Source: Pseudomonas lurida
GTDB lineage: Bacteria > Pseudomonadota > Gammaproteobacteria > Pseudomonadales > Pseudomonadaceae
NCBI RefSeq assembly: GCF_002563895.1
Contig: NZ_PDJB01000001.1
Span: forward strand, 4,695,501-4,759,500
Direction: 5' to 3'
Length of the DNA: 64,000 nt
Positions 1 through 7,974 of this stretch are shown here, one piece after another; position 1 is the stretch's first letter; each line of letters begins with the position of its first letter. The notes below the pieces were generated by a model. That model saw only the letters and a list, made by a program, of their open reading frames with translations. It did not search any database and was not told the origin of the DNA. Position numbers and translations under genes: made by a program.

Positions 1-521
1 TCGAACAGTACCCCAACACCGCGCGCGTGCTGGTGATGGCTATCCTGGAGGCCAGCCGGTTTATCGAAGAGAGCAGCGAAAACCGCCGCTCCACCGCCCA
101 ACTGCTCAGTGGGCGCGAGTACCTTGACGCTCCACTCGACTGCATCGAACCACGACTGCTGGGCGCCTATGACGACGGCCTGGGCAACCAGTGGCAAGAT
201 CCCCACGCCCTGCGTTTTTTCGCCGGTGGCGAGGTGAACCTGCCCTACCTTTCCGACGGCATGTGGTTCATGACCCAGTTCCGGCGCTGGGGCCTGTTGC
301 GTGAGGATCCCGACTACCTGGGCATTGCCCGCCAGGTGCAGCAACTGGCGCTCTACCGTGAAGCGGCCAAGGCGCTGGGCATTGCCGACAACGGCCATGA
401 CATGCGCAGCAGTCAGTTGATCGACGGCAAGGTCTGGGACGGCGCCGACCCCACCGGCTATGCGCGCAGCTTCCGCCTGCATGCCATGGCAGAACCTTCC
501 AGCCGCCACGCCTTGCGCTGA
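1..521 (+). CDS. nasS: Nitrate-sensing periplasmic-binding-like protein NasS, C-terminal part
   Basis: The frame is open from the first base of the window, so the gene is 5'-truncated; about 172 C-terminal residues are visible. The sequence is that of the NrtA/CmpA nitrate-binding family (GEVNLPYLSDGMWFMTQFRRWG, then a tail with SSQLIDGKVWDGADPTGY). In Pseudomonas the copy placed directly before nasT is NasS, a cytoplasmic nitrate and nitrite sensor that holds NasT inactive until ligand binds. The 13-nt gap to nasT and the leader downstream support NasS over a transporter subunit. The missing N-terminus prevents checking for the absence of a signal peptide. Confidence 0.85.
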   Translation, partial: EQYPNTARVLVMAILEASRFIEESSENRRSTAQLLSGREYLDAPLDCIEPRLLGAYDDGLGNQWQDPHALRFFAGGEVNLPYLSDGMWFMTQFRRWGLLREDPDYLGIARQVQQLALYREAAKALGIADNGHDMRSSQLIDGKVWDGADPTGYARSFRLHAMAEPSSRHALR

Positions 522-534
522 CAGGAGGCCCCCG

Positions 535-1110
535 ATGCTGCGAATCCTGTTGATCAACGACACCCCGCGCAAGGTCGGCCGCCTCAGGGCGGCGCTGATC
601 GAGGCCGGTTTTGAGGTGATCGATGAGTCCGGCCTGACCATTGACCTACCCGCGCGCGTCGAAACGGTGCGCCCGGACGTCATCCTGATCGATACCGAGT
701 CACCGGGCCGCGATGTGATGGAGCAAGTGGTCTTGGTCAGCCGCGACCAACCCCGTCCCATTGTGATGTTTACCGACGAGCACGACCCGAACGTAATGCG
801 CCAGGCGATCAAGTCCGGCGTCAGCGCCTACATCGTCGAAGGCATCCAGGCCCAGCGCCTGCAGCCGATCCTCGACGTGGCCATGGCCCGCTTTGAAAGC
901 GACCAGGCCTTGCGCGCCCAACTCCACGCGCGCGACCAGCAACTGGCCGAGCGCAAGCGCATCGAGTTGGCCAAGGGCATGTTGATGAAAATGAAAGACT
1001 GCAACGAGGAAGAGGCCTATACCCTGATGCGCCGCCAGGCCATGAGCCGTCAGCAGAAGCTGATCCAGGTGGCGGAGCAGATTATCGCCATGAGTGAGTT
1101 GCTGGGCTGA
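535..1110 (+). CDS. nasT: ANTAR-domain response regulator NasT
   Basis: A 191-residue protein with an N-terminal receiver-like domain (MLRILLINDTPRKVGRL..., with D and T/S positions in IDTESPG and MFTDEH) and a C-terminal ANTAR RNA-binding helix bundle (RKRIELAKGMLMKMKDCNEEEAYTLMRRQAM). The start at 535 is chosen because AGGAGG lies 7 nt upstream and the first residues match the family. An upstream in-frame extension runs into nasS and is rejected. NasT is a transcription antiterminator; its likely target, a two-hexaloop leader, lies just downstream at 1161-1200. It probably forms one transcript with nasS. Confidence 0.95.
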   Translation: MLRILLINDTPRKVGRLRAALIEAGFEVIDESGLTIDLPARVETVRPDVILIDTESPGRDVMEQVVLVSRDQPRPIVMFTDEHDPNVMRQAIKSGVSAYIVEGIQAQRLQPILDVAMARFESDQALRAQLHARDQQLAERKRIELAKGMLMKMKDCNEEEAYTLMRRQAMSRQQKLIQVAEQIIAMSELLG

Positions 1111-1129
1111 TCGGGCTCAGCGATTGCTC

Positions 1130-1146
1130 TTGGCGCAGCTCTTGCT
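1130..1146 (+). promoter_or_regulatory. Sigma-54 (RpoN) promoter of the nitrate transporter operon
   Basis: TTGGCGCAGCTCTTGCT matches the -24/-12 consensus TTGGCAC-N5-TTGCW with the invariant GG (1132-1133) and GC (1144-1145) exactly 10 nt apart. Transcription should begin about a dozen bases after 1145, just before the P1 hairpin. This places the operon under general nitrogen control (RpoN, probably NtrC), with NasS/NasT adding nitrate specificity. No NtrC site was searched for. Confidence 0.8.
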
Positions 1147-1160
1147 AAGTAAACATCACA

Positions 1161-1200
1161 GGTAGCCAACGGCGGTTGCCCCTCCACGACAAAGACGTCG
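1161..1200 (+). promoter_or_regulatory. ANTAR antiterminator RNA: P1 and P2 hexaloop hairpins
   Basis: P1: GGTAGCC (1161-1167), loop AACGGC (1168-1173), GGTTGCC (1174-1180), a 7-bp stem with two G-U pairs. P2: CGAC (1187-1190), loop AAAGAC (1191-1196), GTCG (1197-1200). Both hexaloops have A at position 1 and G at position 4, the diagnostic residues of ANTAR targets. The 3' half of P2 overlaps the 5' arm of the downstream terminator, so the two folds exclude each other, as expected for NasT antitermination. Confidence 0.85.
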
Positions 1201-1242
1201 CACACCCGGTTTGCCCTCGCGAACCCGGTGGCGGCGTTTTTT
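1195..1242 (+). terminator. NasT-controlled leader terminator
   Basis: A long hairpin: ACGTCGC (1195-1201) pairs with GCGGCGT (1231-1237), and CACCCGGTT (1203-1211) pairs with AACCCGGTG (1222-1230) with one C-C mismatch. A run of six T (1237-1242) follows. It lies about 95 nt before nasA and shares bases with the P2 hairpin, so NasT binding to P1/P2 would prevent it. Confidence 0.85.
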
Positions 1243-1337
1243 CGTTTTGGCCCCGGAGACGGGGCCGGTGGGGCGGCCTTAGCCGGCTGTTCCATCACCA
1301 GGCCTTCTTACAAGACTCCCAACCGTTGAGGTGCGTG

Positions 1338-2549
1338 ATGAAATCAAGCTTCTGGAAATCCGGGCACACCCCGACCCTGTTTGCCGCGTTCCTGTATTTC
1401 GACCTGAGCTTCATGGTCTGGTACCTGCTGGGCCCCTTGGCGGTGCAGATTGCCGCCGACCTGCACCTGACCACCCAACAACGCGGCCTGGTGGTGGCGA
1501 CACCCATCCTCGCGGGTGCGGTGCTGCGCTTCCTGATGGGCATGCTGGCAGACAAACTGTCGCCCAAGACCGCCGGCCTGATCGGCCAGGTGATTGTGAT
1601 CTGCGCCTTGTTCGGCGCCTGGAAACTGGGCATCCACAGTTACGAACAAGCCCTGCTGTTGGGCGTGTTCCTCGGCATGGCCGGCGCTTCCTTCGCGGTT
1701 GCACTGCCGCTGGCTTCCCAATGGTACCCGGCCGAGCACCAGGGCAAGGCCATGGGCATCGCTGGCGCGGGCAACTCGGGCACCGTGTTCGCCGCGTTGC
1801 TGGCGCCTGTGCTGGCGGCCGCATTCGGCTGGAGCAACGTCTTCGGCTTTGCATTGATCCCGCTGGTGCTGACCCTGATCGTGTTTGCCTGGCTGGCGCG
1901 CAATGCCCCTAAACGGCCCAAGGCCAAGTCCATGGCCGACTACTTCAAGGCGCTGGGCGACCGTGACAGCTGGTGGTTCATGTTTTTCTACAGCGTGACC
2001 TTCGGCGGCTTCATCGGCCTGGCAAGCGCGCTGCCCGGTTACTTCAACGACCAGTATGGCCTGAGCCCGGTAACTGCCGGCTACTACACCGCCGCCTGCG
2101 TGTTCGGCGGCAGCCTGATGCGCCCACTCGGTGGCGCCCTGGCAGACCGCTTCGGTGGGATTCGCACCCTGCTGGGCATGTACAGCGTGGCGGCAATCTG
2201 CATTGCGGCAGTGGGCTTCAACCTACCAAGTTCATACGCGGCGCTGGCCCTGTTCGTTTGCACGATGCTCGGCCTGGGTGCGGGTAATGGCGCAGTGTTC
2301 CAACTGGTGCCGCAGCGCTTCCGTCGAGAAATCGGCGTGATGACCGGCCTGATCGGCATGGCCGGCGGCATTGGCGGCTTTGCCCTGGCCGCGGGCATGG
2401 GCGCGATCAAACAAAGCACCGGCAGCTATCAGATGGCGTTGTGGCTGTTCGCCAGCCTGGGCGTGCTGGCCTGGTTCGGCCTGCATGGCGTGAAGCGTCG
2501 CTGGAGAACCACCTGGGGCTCGGCTGCCGTGACGGCTGCGCGGGTCTGA
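1338..2549 (+). CDS. nasA: MFS nitrate/nitrite transporter (NNP family)
   Basis: A 403-residue, 12-TM major facilitator protein of the nitrate-nitrite porter family. It shows the nitrate-signature-like glycine motifs GIAGAGNSGTVFAALLAP and GLIGMAGGIGGFALAAGMGA in the two halves. The start at 1338 (MKSSFWKSGHTPTLFAAFLYFDLSF) is the first ATG after the leader terminator; the longer upstream frame crosses the terminator and is rejected. The stop overlaps the next start (ATGA), so it is translationally coupled to the kinase gene. It imports nitrate for assimilation and is regulated by the sigma-54 promoter and the NasT leader. Confidence 0.92.
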   Translation: MKSSFWKSGHTPTLFAAFLYFDLSFMVWYLLGPLAVQIAADLHLTTQQRGLVVATPILAGAVLRFLMGMLADKLSPKTAGLIGQVIVICALFGAWKLGIHSYEQALLLGVFLGMAGASFAVALPLASQWYPAEHQGKAMGIAGAGNSGTVFAALLAPVLAAAFGWSNVFGFALIPLVLTLIVFAWLARNAPKRPKAKSMADYFKALGDRDSWWFMFFYSVTFGGFIGLASALPGYFNDQYGLSPVTAGYYTAACVFGGSLMRPLGGALADRFGGIRTLLGMYSVAAICIAAVGFNLPSSYAALALFVCTMLGLGAGNGAVFQLVPQRFRREIGVMTGLIGMAGGIGGFALAAGMGAIKQSTGSYQMALWLFASLGVLAWFGLHGVKRRWRTTWGSAAVTAARV

Positions 2550-4219
2550 TGAGCCTGCAACTGAGCATCGCCCACGCCAGTGCCATCGGGCCACGCGCGG
2601 AAAACCAGGACGCGCTGCGGGTGGTAACGCCCGTGGCCGAACTGGCGGCGAGCAAAGGCCACCTGTGCGCCATCGCCGATGGCGTGAGCCAGTGCGCCGA
2701 CGGTGGCTTGGCCGCGCGCTCGACCTTGCAGGCGCTGGCCCTGGATTACTACGCCACGCCGCAAACCTGGGGCGTGGCCCAGGCCCTGGAGCGTCTGTTG
2801 CTGGCCCAGAATCGCTGGTTGCAAGCCAACGGCGGTGGCCAGCCCTTGCTGACAACCCTCAGCGCCCTGGTGTTTCGCGGCCAGCGCTTTACCCTGGCGC
2901 ACGTCGGCGATTGCCGGGTTTACCGCTGGCTGGACGGCGAACTGCAACGCATCAGCGAGGACCACGTATGGGAACAGCCGGGCATGCAGCATGTGCTCAA
3001 GCGTGCGCTCGGCCTGGATCAACACTTGGTGCTGGACTTTCTCGACGGCCAGTTGCGCGAAGGCGAATGTTTCCTGCTGCTCAGTGATGGCGTTTGGGCA
3101 ACCCTGGGCGATCACAGTATTCAGGCGATTCTGCGCGAACAAACGGACCTGGAGCTGGCCGTCAACACCCTGGTGAACGCCGCCCACCTGGCTGGCAGCC
3201 AGGACAATGCCAGCGCCCTGCTGGTACGCGTTGACACCCTTGGCGCGGCAACCCTGGGCGATGCCCTGGTGCAGTTGCAACAATGGCCACTGCCGCCCCT
3301 GCTGAAAGCCGGCCAACACTTTGAAGGCTGGCAGGTGGAAAGCGTATTGGCGCAAAGCCGGCAATCGTTACTGTACCGGGTGCGAGATGCCCAGCAGCAG
3401 CGCTGGCTGCTAAAAACCCTACCCTTGAGCCGCGACGATGACCGCGATGCTGGCCAGGCCTTGCTGTCGGAGGAGTGGTTCTTGCGGCGAGTCGCCGGGC
3501 GGGCATTTCCTGAAGTCCATTCCGGCAACGGGCGCCAGCATTTGTACTACGTGATGCGGGAATATTCCGGCCAAACCCTGGCCGAACTGTTTCAGCATCA
3601 AGGCCCCTTGCCCCTGGCGCAATGGCAGTTGATAGCCGAACGTTTGCTGCGTGCAGTGGGCATGCTGCATCGGCGGCAGATCCTGCACCGCGATATCAAG
3701 CCGGAAAACCTGCTGCTGGGTGACGACGGCGAACTGCGCGTTCTGGACTTCGGCCTGGCGTACTGCCCGGGCCTGTCGCAAGACCACGCCCACGCACTGC
3801 CGGGCACGCCAAGCTTTATCGCACCGGAGGCGTTCAACGGCGACCGCCCCACGCCCCAGCAGGATTTATACAGCGTTGGCGTCAGCCTGTATTACCTGCT
3901 GACCGGGCACTATCCCTACGGTGAGATCGAAGCCTTTCAACGGCCCCGGTTTACCCAGCCTGTCAGCGCCAGCCGCTACCGCCCCGACCTGCCGGATTGG
4001 CTGCCCCTCAGCCTGGAGCGGGCCGTGGCGGCTGAGCCAGCCGACCGTTACGAAACCGCCGAAGAATGGCTGCGCGTGCTCGAACACGCGGACCGCCAAG
4101 AACTGAGTATCCGCGCCAGGCCGTTGCTGGAGCGTGAACCCTTGAAGGTCTGGCGCACCCTGGGACTGCTATCGATGCTGATCAACCTGGTGCTGTTGTA
4201 CTCACTCTTTCACCGCTGA
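2549..4219 (+). CDS. Bifunctional PP2C phosphatase / Ser-Thr protein kinase
   Basis: A 556-residue fusion. Residues about 1-240 are a PP2C-type phosphatase (RAENQD, ADGVSQ, GDCRVYR, SDGVW, DNAS metal-binding aspartates). Residues about 255-515 are a Hanks-type kinase with K289, catalytic HRDIKPEN (H380), DFG (D400) and GTPSFIAPE. One hydrophobic helix near the C-terminus (about 530-552) predicts an inner-membrane anchor with both catalytic domains in the cytoplasm. Its start overlaps the nasA stop. The same fusion sits beside nasA in P. aeruginosa (PA1782 position), but its substrate is unknown; control of nitrate uptake is an inference from coupling only. Confidence 0.9.
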   Translation: MSLQLSIAHASAIGPRAENQDALRVVTPVAELAASKGHLCAIADGVSQCADGGLAARSTLQALALDYYATPQTWGVAQALERLLLAQNRWLQANGGGQPLLTTLSALVFRGQRFTLAHVGDCRVYRWLDGELQRISEDHVWEQPGMQHVLKRALGLDQHLVLDFLDGQLREGECFLLLSDGVWATLGDHSIQAILREQTDLELAVNTLVNAAHLAGSQDNASALLVRVDTLGAATLGDALVQLQQWPLPPLLKAGQHFEGWQVESVLAQSRQSLLYRVRDAQQQRWLLKTLPLSRDDDRDAGQALLSEEWFLRRVAGRAFPEVHSGNGRQHLYYVMREYSGQTLAELFQHQGPLPLAQWQLIAERLLRAVGMLHRRQILHRDIKPENLLLGDDGELRVLDFGLAYCPGLSQDHAHALPGTPSFIAPEAFNGDRPTPQQDLYSVGVSLYYLLTGHYPYGEIEAFQRPRFTQPVSASRYRPDLPDWLPLSLERAVAAEPADRYETAEEWLRVLEHADRQELSIRARPLLEREPLKVWRTLGLLSMLINLVLLYSLFHR

Positions 4220-4245
4220 CGTCATCCCTGGACGAGGAACCCTTT

Positions 4246-4989
4246 ATGAATGCAAAAGTCTGGCTGGTAGGCGCAGGTCCCGGCGACCCGGAGCTGTTGA
4301 CCCTCAAGGCCGTGCGCGCCATGCGCGAAGCCGATGTGGTGCTGATCGATGACCTGGTCAACCCGGCAGTGCTGGAACACTGCGTTGGCGCGCGAGTGAT
4401 TACCGTGGGTAAACGCGGCGGTTGCCGGTCGACGCCGCAGGACTTTATCCATCGCCTGATGTTGCGCTACTCACGCCAGGGCAAATGCGTGGTGCGGCTC
4501 AAGGGCGGCGACCCGTGCATTTTCGGGCGGGGTGGTGAAGAGGCAACGTGGCTGCGCGAACGCGGCGTCGAAGTGGAACTGGTCAATGGGATCACAGCGG
4601 GGCTGGCGGGGGCGACGAACTGTGCGATTCCGCTGACATTGCGCGGCGTCAGCCGTGGCGTGACGCTGGTGACGGCACACACCCAGGATGACAGCAGCCT
4701 GAACTGGCGTGCGCTGGCCGAAGGGGGGACGACACTGGTTATTTACATGGGTGTGGCAAAACTTGAGGAGATCCGCCAGCAATTGTTGGAAGGCGGGATG
4801 GCAGCGGATATGCCCGTGGCGATGATCGAAAATGCATCGCTGCCCCAGCAACGCGAGTGCCGCAGTCAACTGTCGCATATGCATGAAGCGGCGCAGGCAT
4901 TTGCGCTGAAGAGCCCGGCCATTCTGGTAATCGGCAAGGTCGCCGCCGCTGAGCAAGCCGCTTATGTCACTGCGGCAGCCAGCGCCTGA
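4246..4989 (+). CDS. cobA: Uroporphyrinogen-III C-methyltransferase
   Basis: A 247-residue single-domain SAM-dependent methyltransferase that makes precorrin-2, the precursor of siroheme (nitrite and sulfite reductases) and cobalamin. Family motifs visible: VGAGPGDPELLTLKA at the N-terminus, VVRLKGGDPCIFGRGGEE, and GVTLVTAH. A GAGGAA ribosome site precedes the ATG. It lies only 26 nt after the kinase gene; in P. aeruginosa nirB, nirD and the nitrate reductase gene separate these two. It converges on oprF and shares a terminator with it. Confidence 0.95.
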   Translation: MNAKVWLVGAGPGDPELLTLKAVRAMREADVVLIDDLVNPAVLEHCVGARVITVGKRGGCRSTPQDFIHRLMLRYSRQGKCVVRLKGGDPCIFGRGGEEATWLRERGVEVELVNGITAGLAGATNCAIPLTLRGVSRGVTLVTAHTQDDSSLNWRALAEGGTTLVIYMGVAKLEEIRQQLLEGGMAADMPVAMIENASLPQQRECRSQLSHMHEAAQAFALKSPAILVIGKVAAAEQAAYVTAAASA

Positions 4990-5003
4990 GGTAAATCGCA
5001 GGC

Positions 5004-5036
5004 GAAAAAAAGCCCGGCCTAAGCCGGGCTTTTTTC
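5004..5036. terminator. Bidirectional terminator between cobA and oprF
   Basis: The stem AGCCCGGC/GCCGGGCT is flanked by an A run on the left and a T run on the right, so it can end transcripts from both strands: cobA from the left and oprF from the right. Confidence 0.9.
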
Positions 5037-5049
5037 TACCACTCAGTAA

Positions 5050-6030
5050 TTACTGAGCTTGAGCTTCTACCGACGCTTCTACGCGACGGTTAACAGCACG
5101 ACCAGCTTCAGTTGCGTTGTCAGCAACTGGGCGGGATTCGCCGTAACCTACTGCGGTGATGCGGCTAGGAGCAACGCCGTCTTTAACCAGGACTTGCTTA
5201 ACAGCGTCAGCACGACGCTGGGACAGCTTCTGGTTGTAAGCGTCTGGACCTACGGAGTCAGTGTGACCAGCAACTTCTACGTTGGTAGCTGGGTACTGAG
5301 CCATGAAGTCGGCCAGGTTTTTCACGTCGCCGTAGCTGTTAGGCTTAACAACCGACTTGTCGAAGTCGAACTTAACGTCCAGCTCAACACGAACAACCTG
5401 AGCAACTGGAGCTTCTGGCTCTGGAGTTGGCTCTGGAGCTGGTGCTGGGGTAGGAGCTGGAGCAGCTGCGCCAGCGTTACCGCCGAAGTTCACGCCCAGG
5501 CCGACCAGTGCGGAGTAGTCCCACTTGCCGTTGTCCAGACCGTAGTCAGCTTCAACACCGGCACGAGCGTACAGGTTGTTGGTGAAGTAGTACTTCACGC
5601 CAGTACCAACGGTAGCGAAAGTGGTCTGGTCGCGACCGCTGTGGCCGTCAGCCTGAACGTTGGTACGGCTCTGGTGACCGAAACCGCCTTCTACGTATGG
5701 ACGCAGGCTGTCTACGCCAGCTTGACCGAAGTGATACTGGGCAACCAGGCTGCCGGTATCGCCTTTGATCTTCTGGTTACCAGTACCGTCGTTCGAACGG
5801 GTGTGGTTGGTCTTGTCGTAGGACAGGTTCAAGGACAGATCGTCGGTCAGGAAGTAACCGATGCGAGCGCCAGGATTGAAGCCGTCTTCGATGTGCTTGA
5901 CGCTATCGTTGTACTGCTTCTTGTAGAACAGCTCGCCTTCAACTGCGCCTTGGCCTTGTGCCAGAACGCCGAAAGAAGTAGCGGCAATAAGAGAACCAAT
6001 GGCCAAGCCCAAGGTGTTTTTCAGTTTCAT
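5050..6030 (-). CDS. oprF: Major outer membrane porin OprF (OmpA family)
   Basis: A 326-residue protein: Sec signal peptide (MKLKNTLGLAIGSLIAATSFGVLAQ), an eight-stranded beta-barrel to about residue 185, an Ala-Pro-Glu-rich hinge (about 192-212) and a C-terminal OmpA-like peptidoglycan-binding domain (FDFDKSVVKPNS, GHTDSVG, RRADAVKQVL, GYGESRP). Non-specific porin and structural link to peptidoglycan. It lies just downstream of sigX, whose sigma factor is known to drive oprF in pseudomonads. The hinge lacks the paired cysteines found in P. aeruginosa OprF. Confidence 0.97.
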   Translation of the reverse strand: MKLKNTLGLAIGSLIAATSFGVLAQGQGAVEGELFYKKQYNDSVKHIEDGFNPGARIGYFLTDDLSLNLSYDKTNHTRSNDGTGNQKIKGDTGSLVAQYHFGQAGVDSLRPYVEGGFGHQSRTNVQADGHSGRDQTTFATVGTGVKYYFTNNLYARAGVEADYGLDNGKWDYSALVGLGVNFGGNAGAAAPAPTPAPAPEPTPEPEAPVAQVVRVELDVKFDFDKSVVKPNSYGDVKNLADFMAQYPATNVEVAGHTDSVGPDAYNQKLSQRRADAVKQVLVKDGVAPSRITAVGYGESRPVADNATEAGRAVNRRVEASVEAQAQ

Positions 6031-6137
6031 CCGTTAAATCCCCATCTGGTGATTGTAAAGCAGTCCCACAAACCGGGGGACAACTCGGCGACAAGTCTAA
6101 CAGAACTTGCCTACACGTAAGAGATATTTGCCACGCA

Positions 6138-6728
6138 CTAAGTTTCAGTCTCGCCCGCAAATTTCTCACGTAATTTATCAAGAGCACGTTTGTAACGCAT
6201 TTTTGTAGCACTCAAACCCATGTGCATGATGTCAGCGATTTCCTGAAATTCCAGCTCTGCGACAAATCGTAGCACCAGAATTTCCCGGTCAATCGGGTTC
6301 ACATACACCAACCAGCGATCAAGTCCGCCCTTCTCCTCGGGTGCCGGCGCCTTTTCTTCAGACGCCTCCTCAAGGGGGTCAAGACTCAACGCGTCCATCA
6401 AGCGACGCTTTCGCCGTTCCTTCCGATACTGCGTGATGCACTCGTTGTACGTGATGCTGTACAGCCATGTCTTGAACTTCGATTTGCCCTCGAAGTTCTT
6501 CAGGCCGTACAGGACCTTGAGCATCACTTCCTGACAGACATCATCCGCATCTCTATCGTTCCCTAAATACCTTGAACAAACGTTGAACAGAGTGCGTTGA
6601 TACCTGCGCATCAATTCTTCGTACGCGCGAGTTACGTGAAACAGCTCCGTGTGCGAGCGCGCGACCAACTCCTCATCAGAGAGCTCACGGGGGTCATAGC
6701 GCGTGGACAGCGTTTGGGCTTTATTCAA
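6138..6728 (-). CDS. sigX: ECF sigma factor SigX
   Basis: A 196-residue sigma-70 family ECF protein. Region 2 (YEELMRRYQRTLFNVCSRYLGNDRDADDVCQEVMLKVLYGLKNF...TWLYSITYNECI) is followed by a Glu-rich linker and region 4 (LVLRFVAELEFQEIADIMHMGLSATKMRYKRALDKLREKF). Translation appears to start at TTG (6726-6728), giving MNKAQTLSTRYDP, which is how the family begins. No adjacent anti-sigma gene is present. SigX responds to envelope stress and osmolarity and controls oprF and fatty acid genes; cmpX, crfX and cmaX lie upstream. Confidence 0.95.
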   Translation of the reverse strand: MNKAQTLSTRYDPRELSDEELVARSHTELFHVTRAYEELMRRYQRTLFNVCSRYLGNDRDADDVCQEVMLKVLYGLKNFEGKSKFKTWLYSITYNECITQYRKERRKRRLMDALSLDPLEEASEEKAPAPEEKGGLDRWLVYVNPIDREILVLRFVAELEFQEIADIMHMGLSATKMRYKRALDKLREKFAGETET

Positions 6729-6815
6729 AACAAGTCGTGCCGACAGTCAGGTCAATGTCCGCCACGGCCCGATCAGCTGGGCCAGCGGCGGCGTACATTA
6801 GCAGGGTTTGCCGGT

Positions 6816-7646
6816 TTAGCGGCTACTGACCTGCTGCTCCAGGAGAATCCGGTTGGACAGCGACACCAGGTCGCCGTCATCGGTCAGCACTGTCGTCTTG
6901 ACTGTGCCGATCTCCTCGATTTGCCCTTCGACCTCGCCTACACGCACCTGTTGCCCTACTTGATAAAGCTCACGCACATAGATTCCCGCAAGAATCTGAC
7001 CGGCAATTTCCCGGCTTCCCAACCCCATGGCCAGCGCAACGGCCAGACCAACGGTAATCAAAACGATCACAATAACGTGGTTGAGCAGGTCAGTCTTGAC
7101 CTCCAACTGGCTGATCGCGACCGAAATACTGATGATGATGACCAGTCCCTGGGCAATTCGTCCCAGGCCGGCGGCATAGTCCAGCCCCACGCCTTCGGCG
7201 GCGCCGCGCACCAGCCCGTTGGCCAATTGCGCCAGCAACACACCGACCAGCAGTACCAGCGCGCCGCCAAAAACCTTCGGCAAATACAGCGCCAGCATGT
7301 CGAGCGTAGCTGAAACTCGCTCGAGTCCAAGGGATTGAGCCGCAGAAACCAGAAAAATCAGCAAAACAAACCAATAAACGATCTTGCCGATCAATGTCGA
7401 GATCGGTACCTGCAGCCCGGCACGCCCCAGCAGCTTGGTCAGGCCGGTGCCCGCCATCAGCCGGTCAAGGCCCAGTTTGGCGAGCAATTTGGACAGCAGA
7501 GTGTCGAGCAGTTTCGCCACGACAAAACCCAGCAACACCAGTACCAGGGCACCAAACAGGTTGGGAATGAAATTCGCCACCTTGGTCCACAATGCGGTCA
7601 TCGCGGTGACCAGGCTCTGGGTCCAGAGATCAAGTTCCATATTCAA
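6816..7646 (-). CDS. cmpX: Mechanosensitive-channel-like membrane protein CmpX
   Basis: A 276-residue integral membrane protein with about five hydrophobic segments arranged in two similar halves (FGALVLVLLGFVVAKLLDTLLSKLLAKLGLDRL and FGGALVLLVGVLLAQLANGLVRGAAEGVGLDYA), followed by an MscS-like beta region (QVRVGEVEGQIEEIGTVKTTVLTDDGDLVSLSN). Its ATG overlaps the crfX stop (ATGA), so it is translationally coupled. CmpX is linked in pseudomonads to membrane stress, c-di-GMP signalling and SigX activity. Confidence 0.9.
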   Translation of the reverse strand: MNMELDLWTQSLVTAMTALWTKVANFIPNLFGALVLVLLGFVVAKLLDTLLSKLLAKLGLDRLMAGTGLTKLLGRAGLQVPISTLIGKIVYWFVLLIFLVSAAQSLGLERVSATLDMLALYLPKVFGGALVLLVGVLLAQLANGLVRGAAEGVGLDYAAGLGRIAQGLVIIISISVAISQLEVKTDLLNHVIVIVLITVGLAVALAMGLGSREIAGQILAGIYVRELYQVGQQVRVGEVEGQIEEIGTVKTTVLTDDGDLVSLSNRILLEQQVSSR

Positions 7647-7888
7647 TCAGCCTTATCAGCAGTGCGAGCAAGAGGTTTACGACGGGAAACCGGCGATACG
7701 TGGGCCGAACCGTTGTTCAGGGCCATCATCAACGCCGGCACCCAGCGACCGAGCAGCCCGAACAGGTCACCCGCCCCGACCTGGCGGTTGGCGGTTTTCA
7801 ACACGCGGCCCAGGCAGGCATCGTCGTCGCGGTTGGACGGCGAGGCATTGAGCATGTCACGCAAAGACTGTTCGAACGGATCGTGCAT
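7643..7888 (-). CDS. crfX: Small conserved protein CrfX
   Basis: An 81-residue soluble protein starting MHDPFEQSLRDMLNASPSNRDDDACLGRVLKTANRQVGAGDLFGLL. This start is preferred to an upstream in-frame codon because it matches the conserved N-terminus. The gene lies between cmaX and cmpX, overlapping cmpX by 4 nt, as in other pseudomonads. The molecular function is unknown; the family is defined by this conserved position near sigX. Confidence 0.85.
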   Translation of the reverse strand: MHDPFEQSLRDMLNASPSNRDDDACLGRVLKTANRQVGAGDLFGLLGRWVPALMMALNNGSAHVSPVSRRKPLARTADKAD

Positions 7889-7974
7889 AAAGACCTCTCG
7901 CAAGTGTTTTAAAAGACGAGGGTAAAATTCTTGGGGTCACATAGGACCCTTCCTACGTTCAGGTCATATTCAGC

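Noticed and set aside
1129..1149. Hairpin CTTGGC...GCTAAG as an ANTAR P1 stem
   Set aside because: The same bases are a sigma-54 -24/-12 promoter with exact GG-N10-GC spacing, and would lie upstream of the transcript start. A better P1 with an A1/G4 hexaloop is at 1161-1180.
5059..6120. 353-codon open frame opposite oprF
   Set aside because: Val/Ser/Trp-rich shadow of the strongly codon-biased oprF gene.
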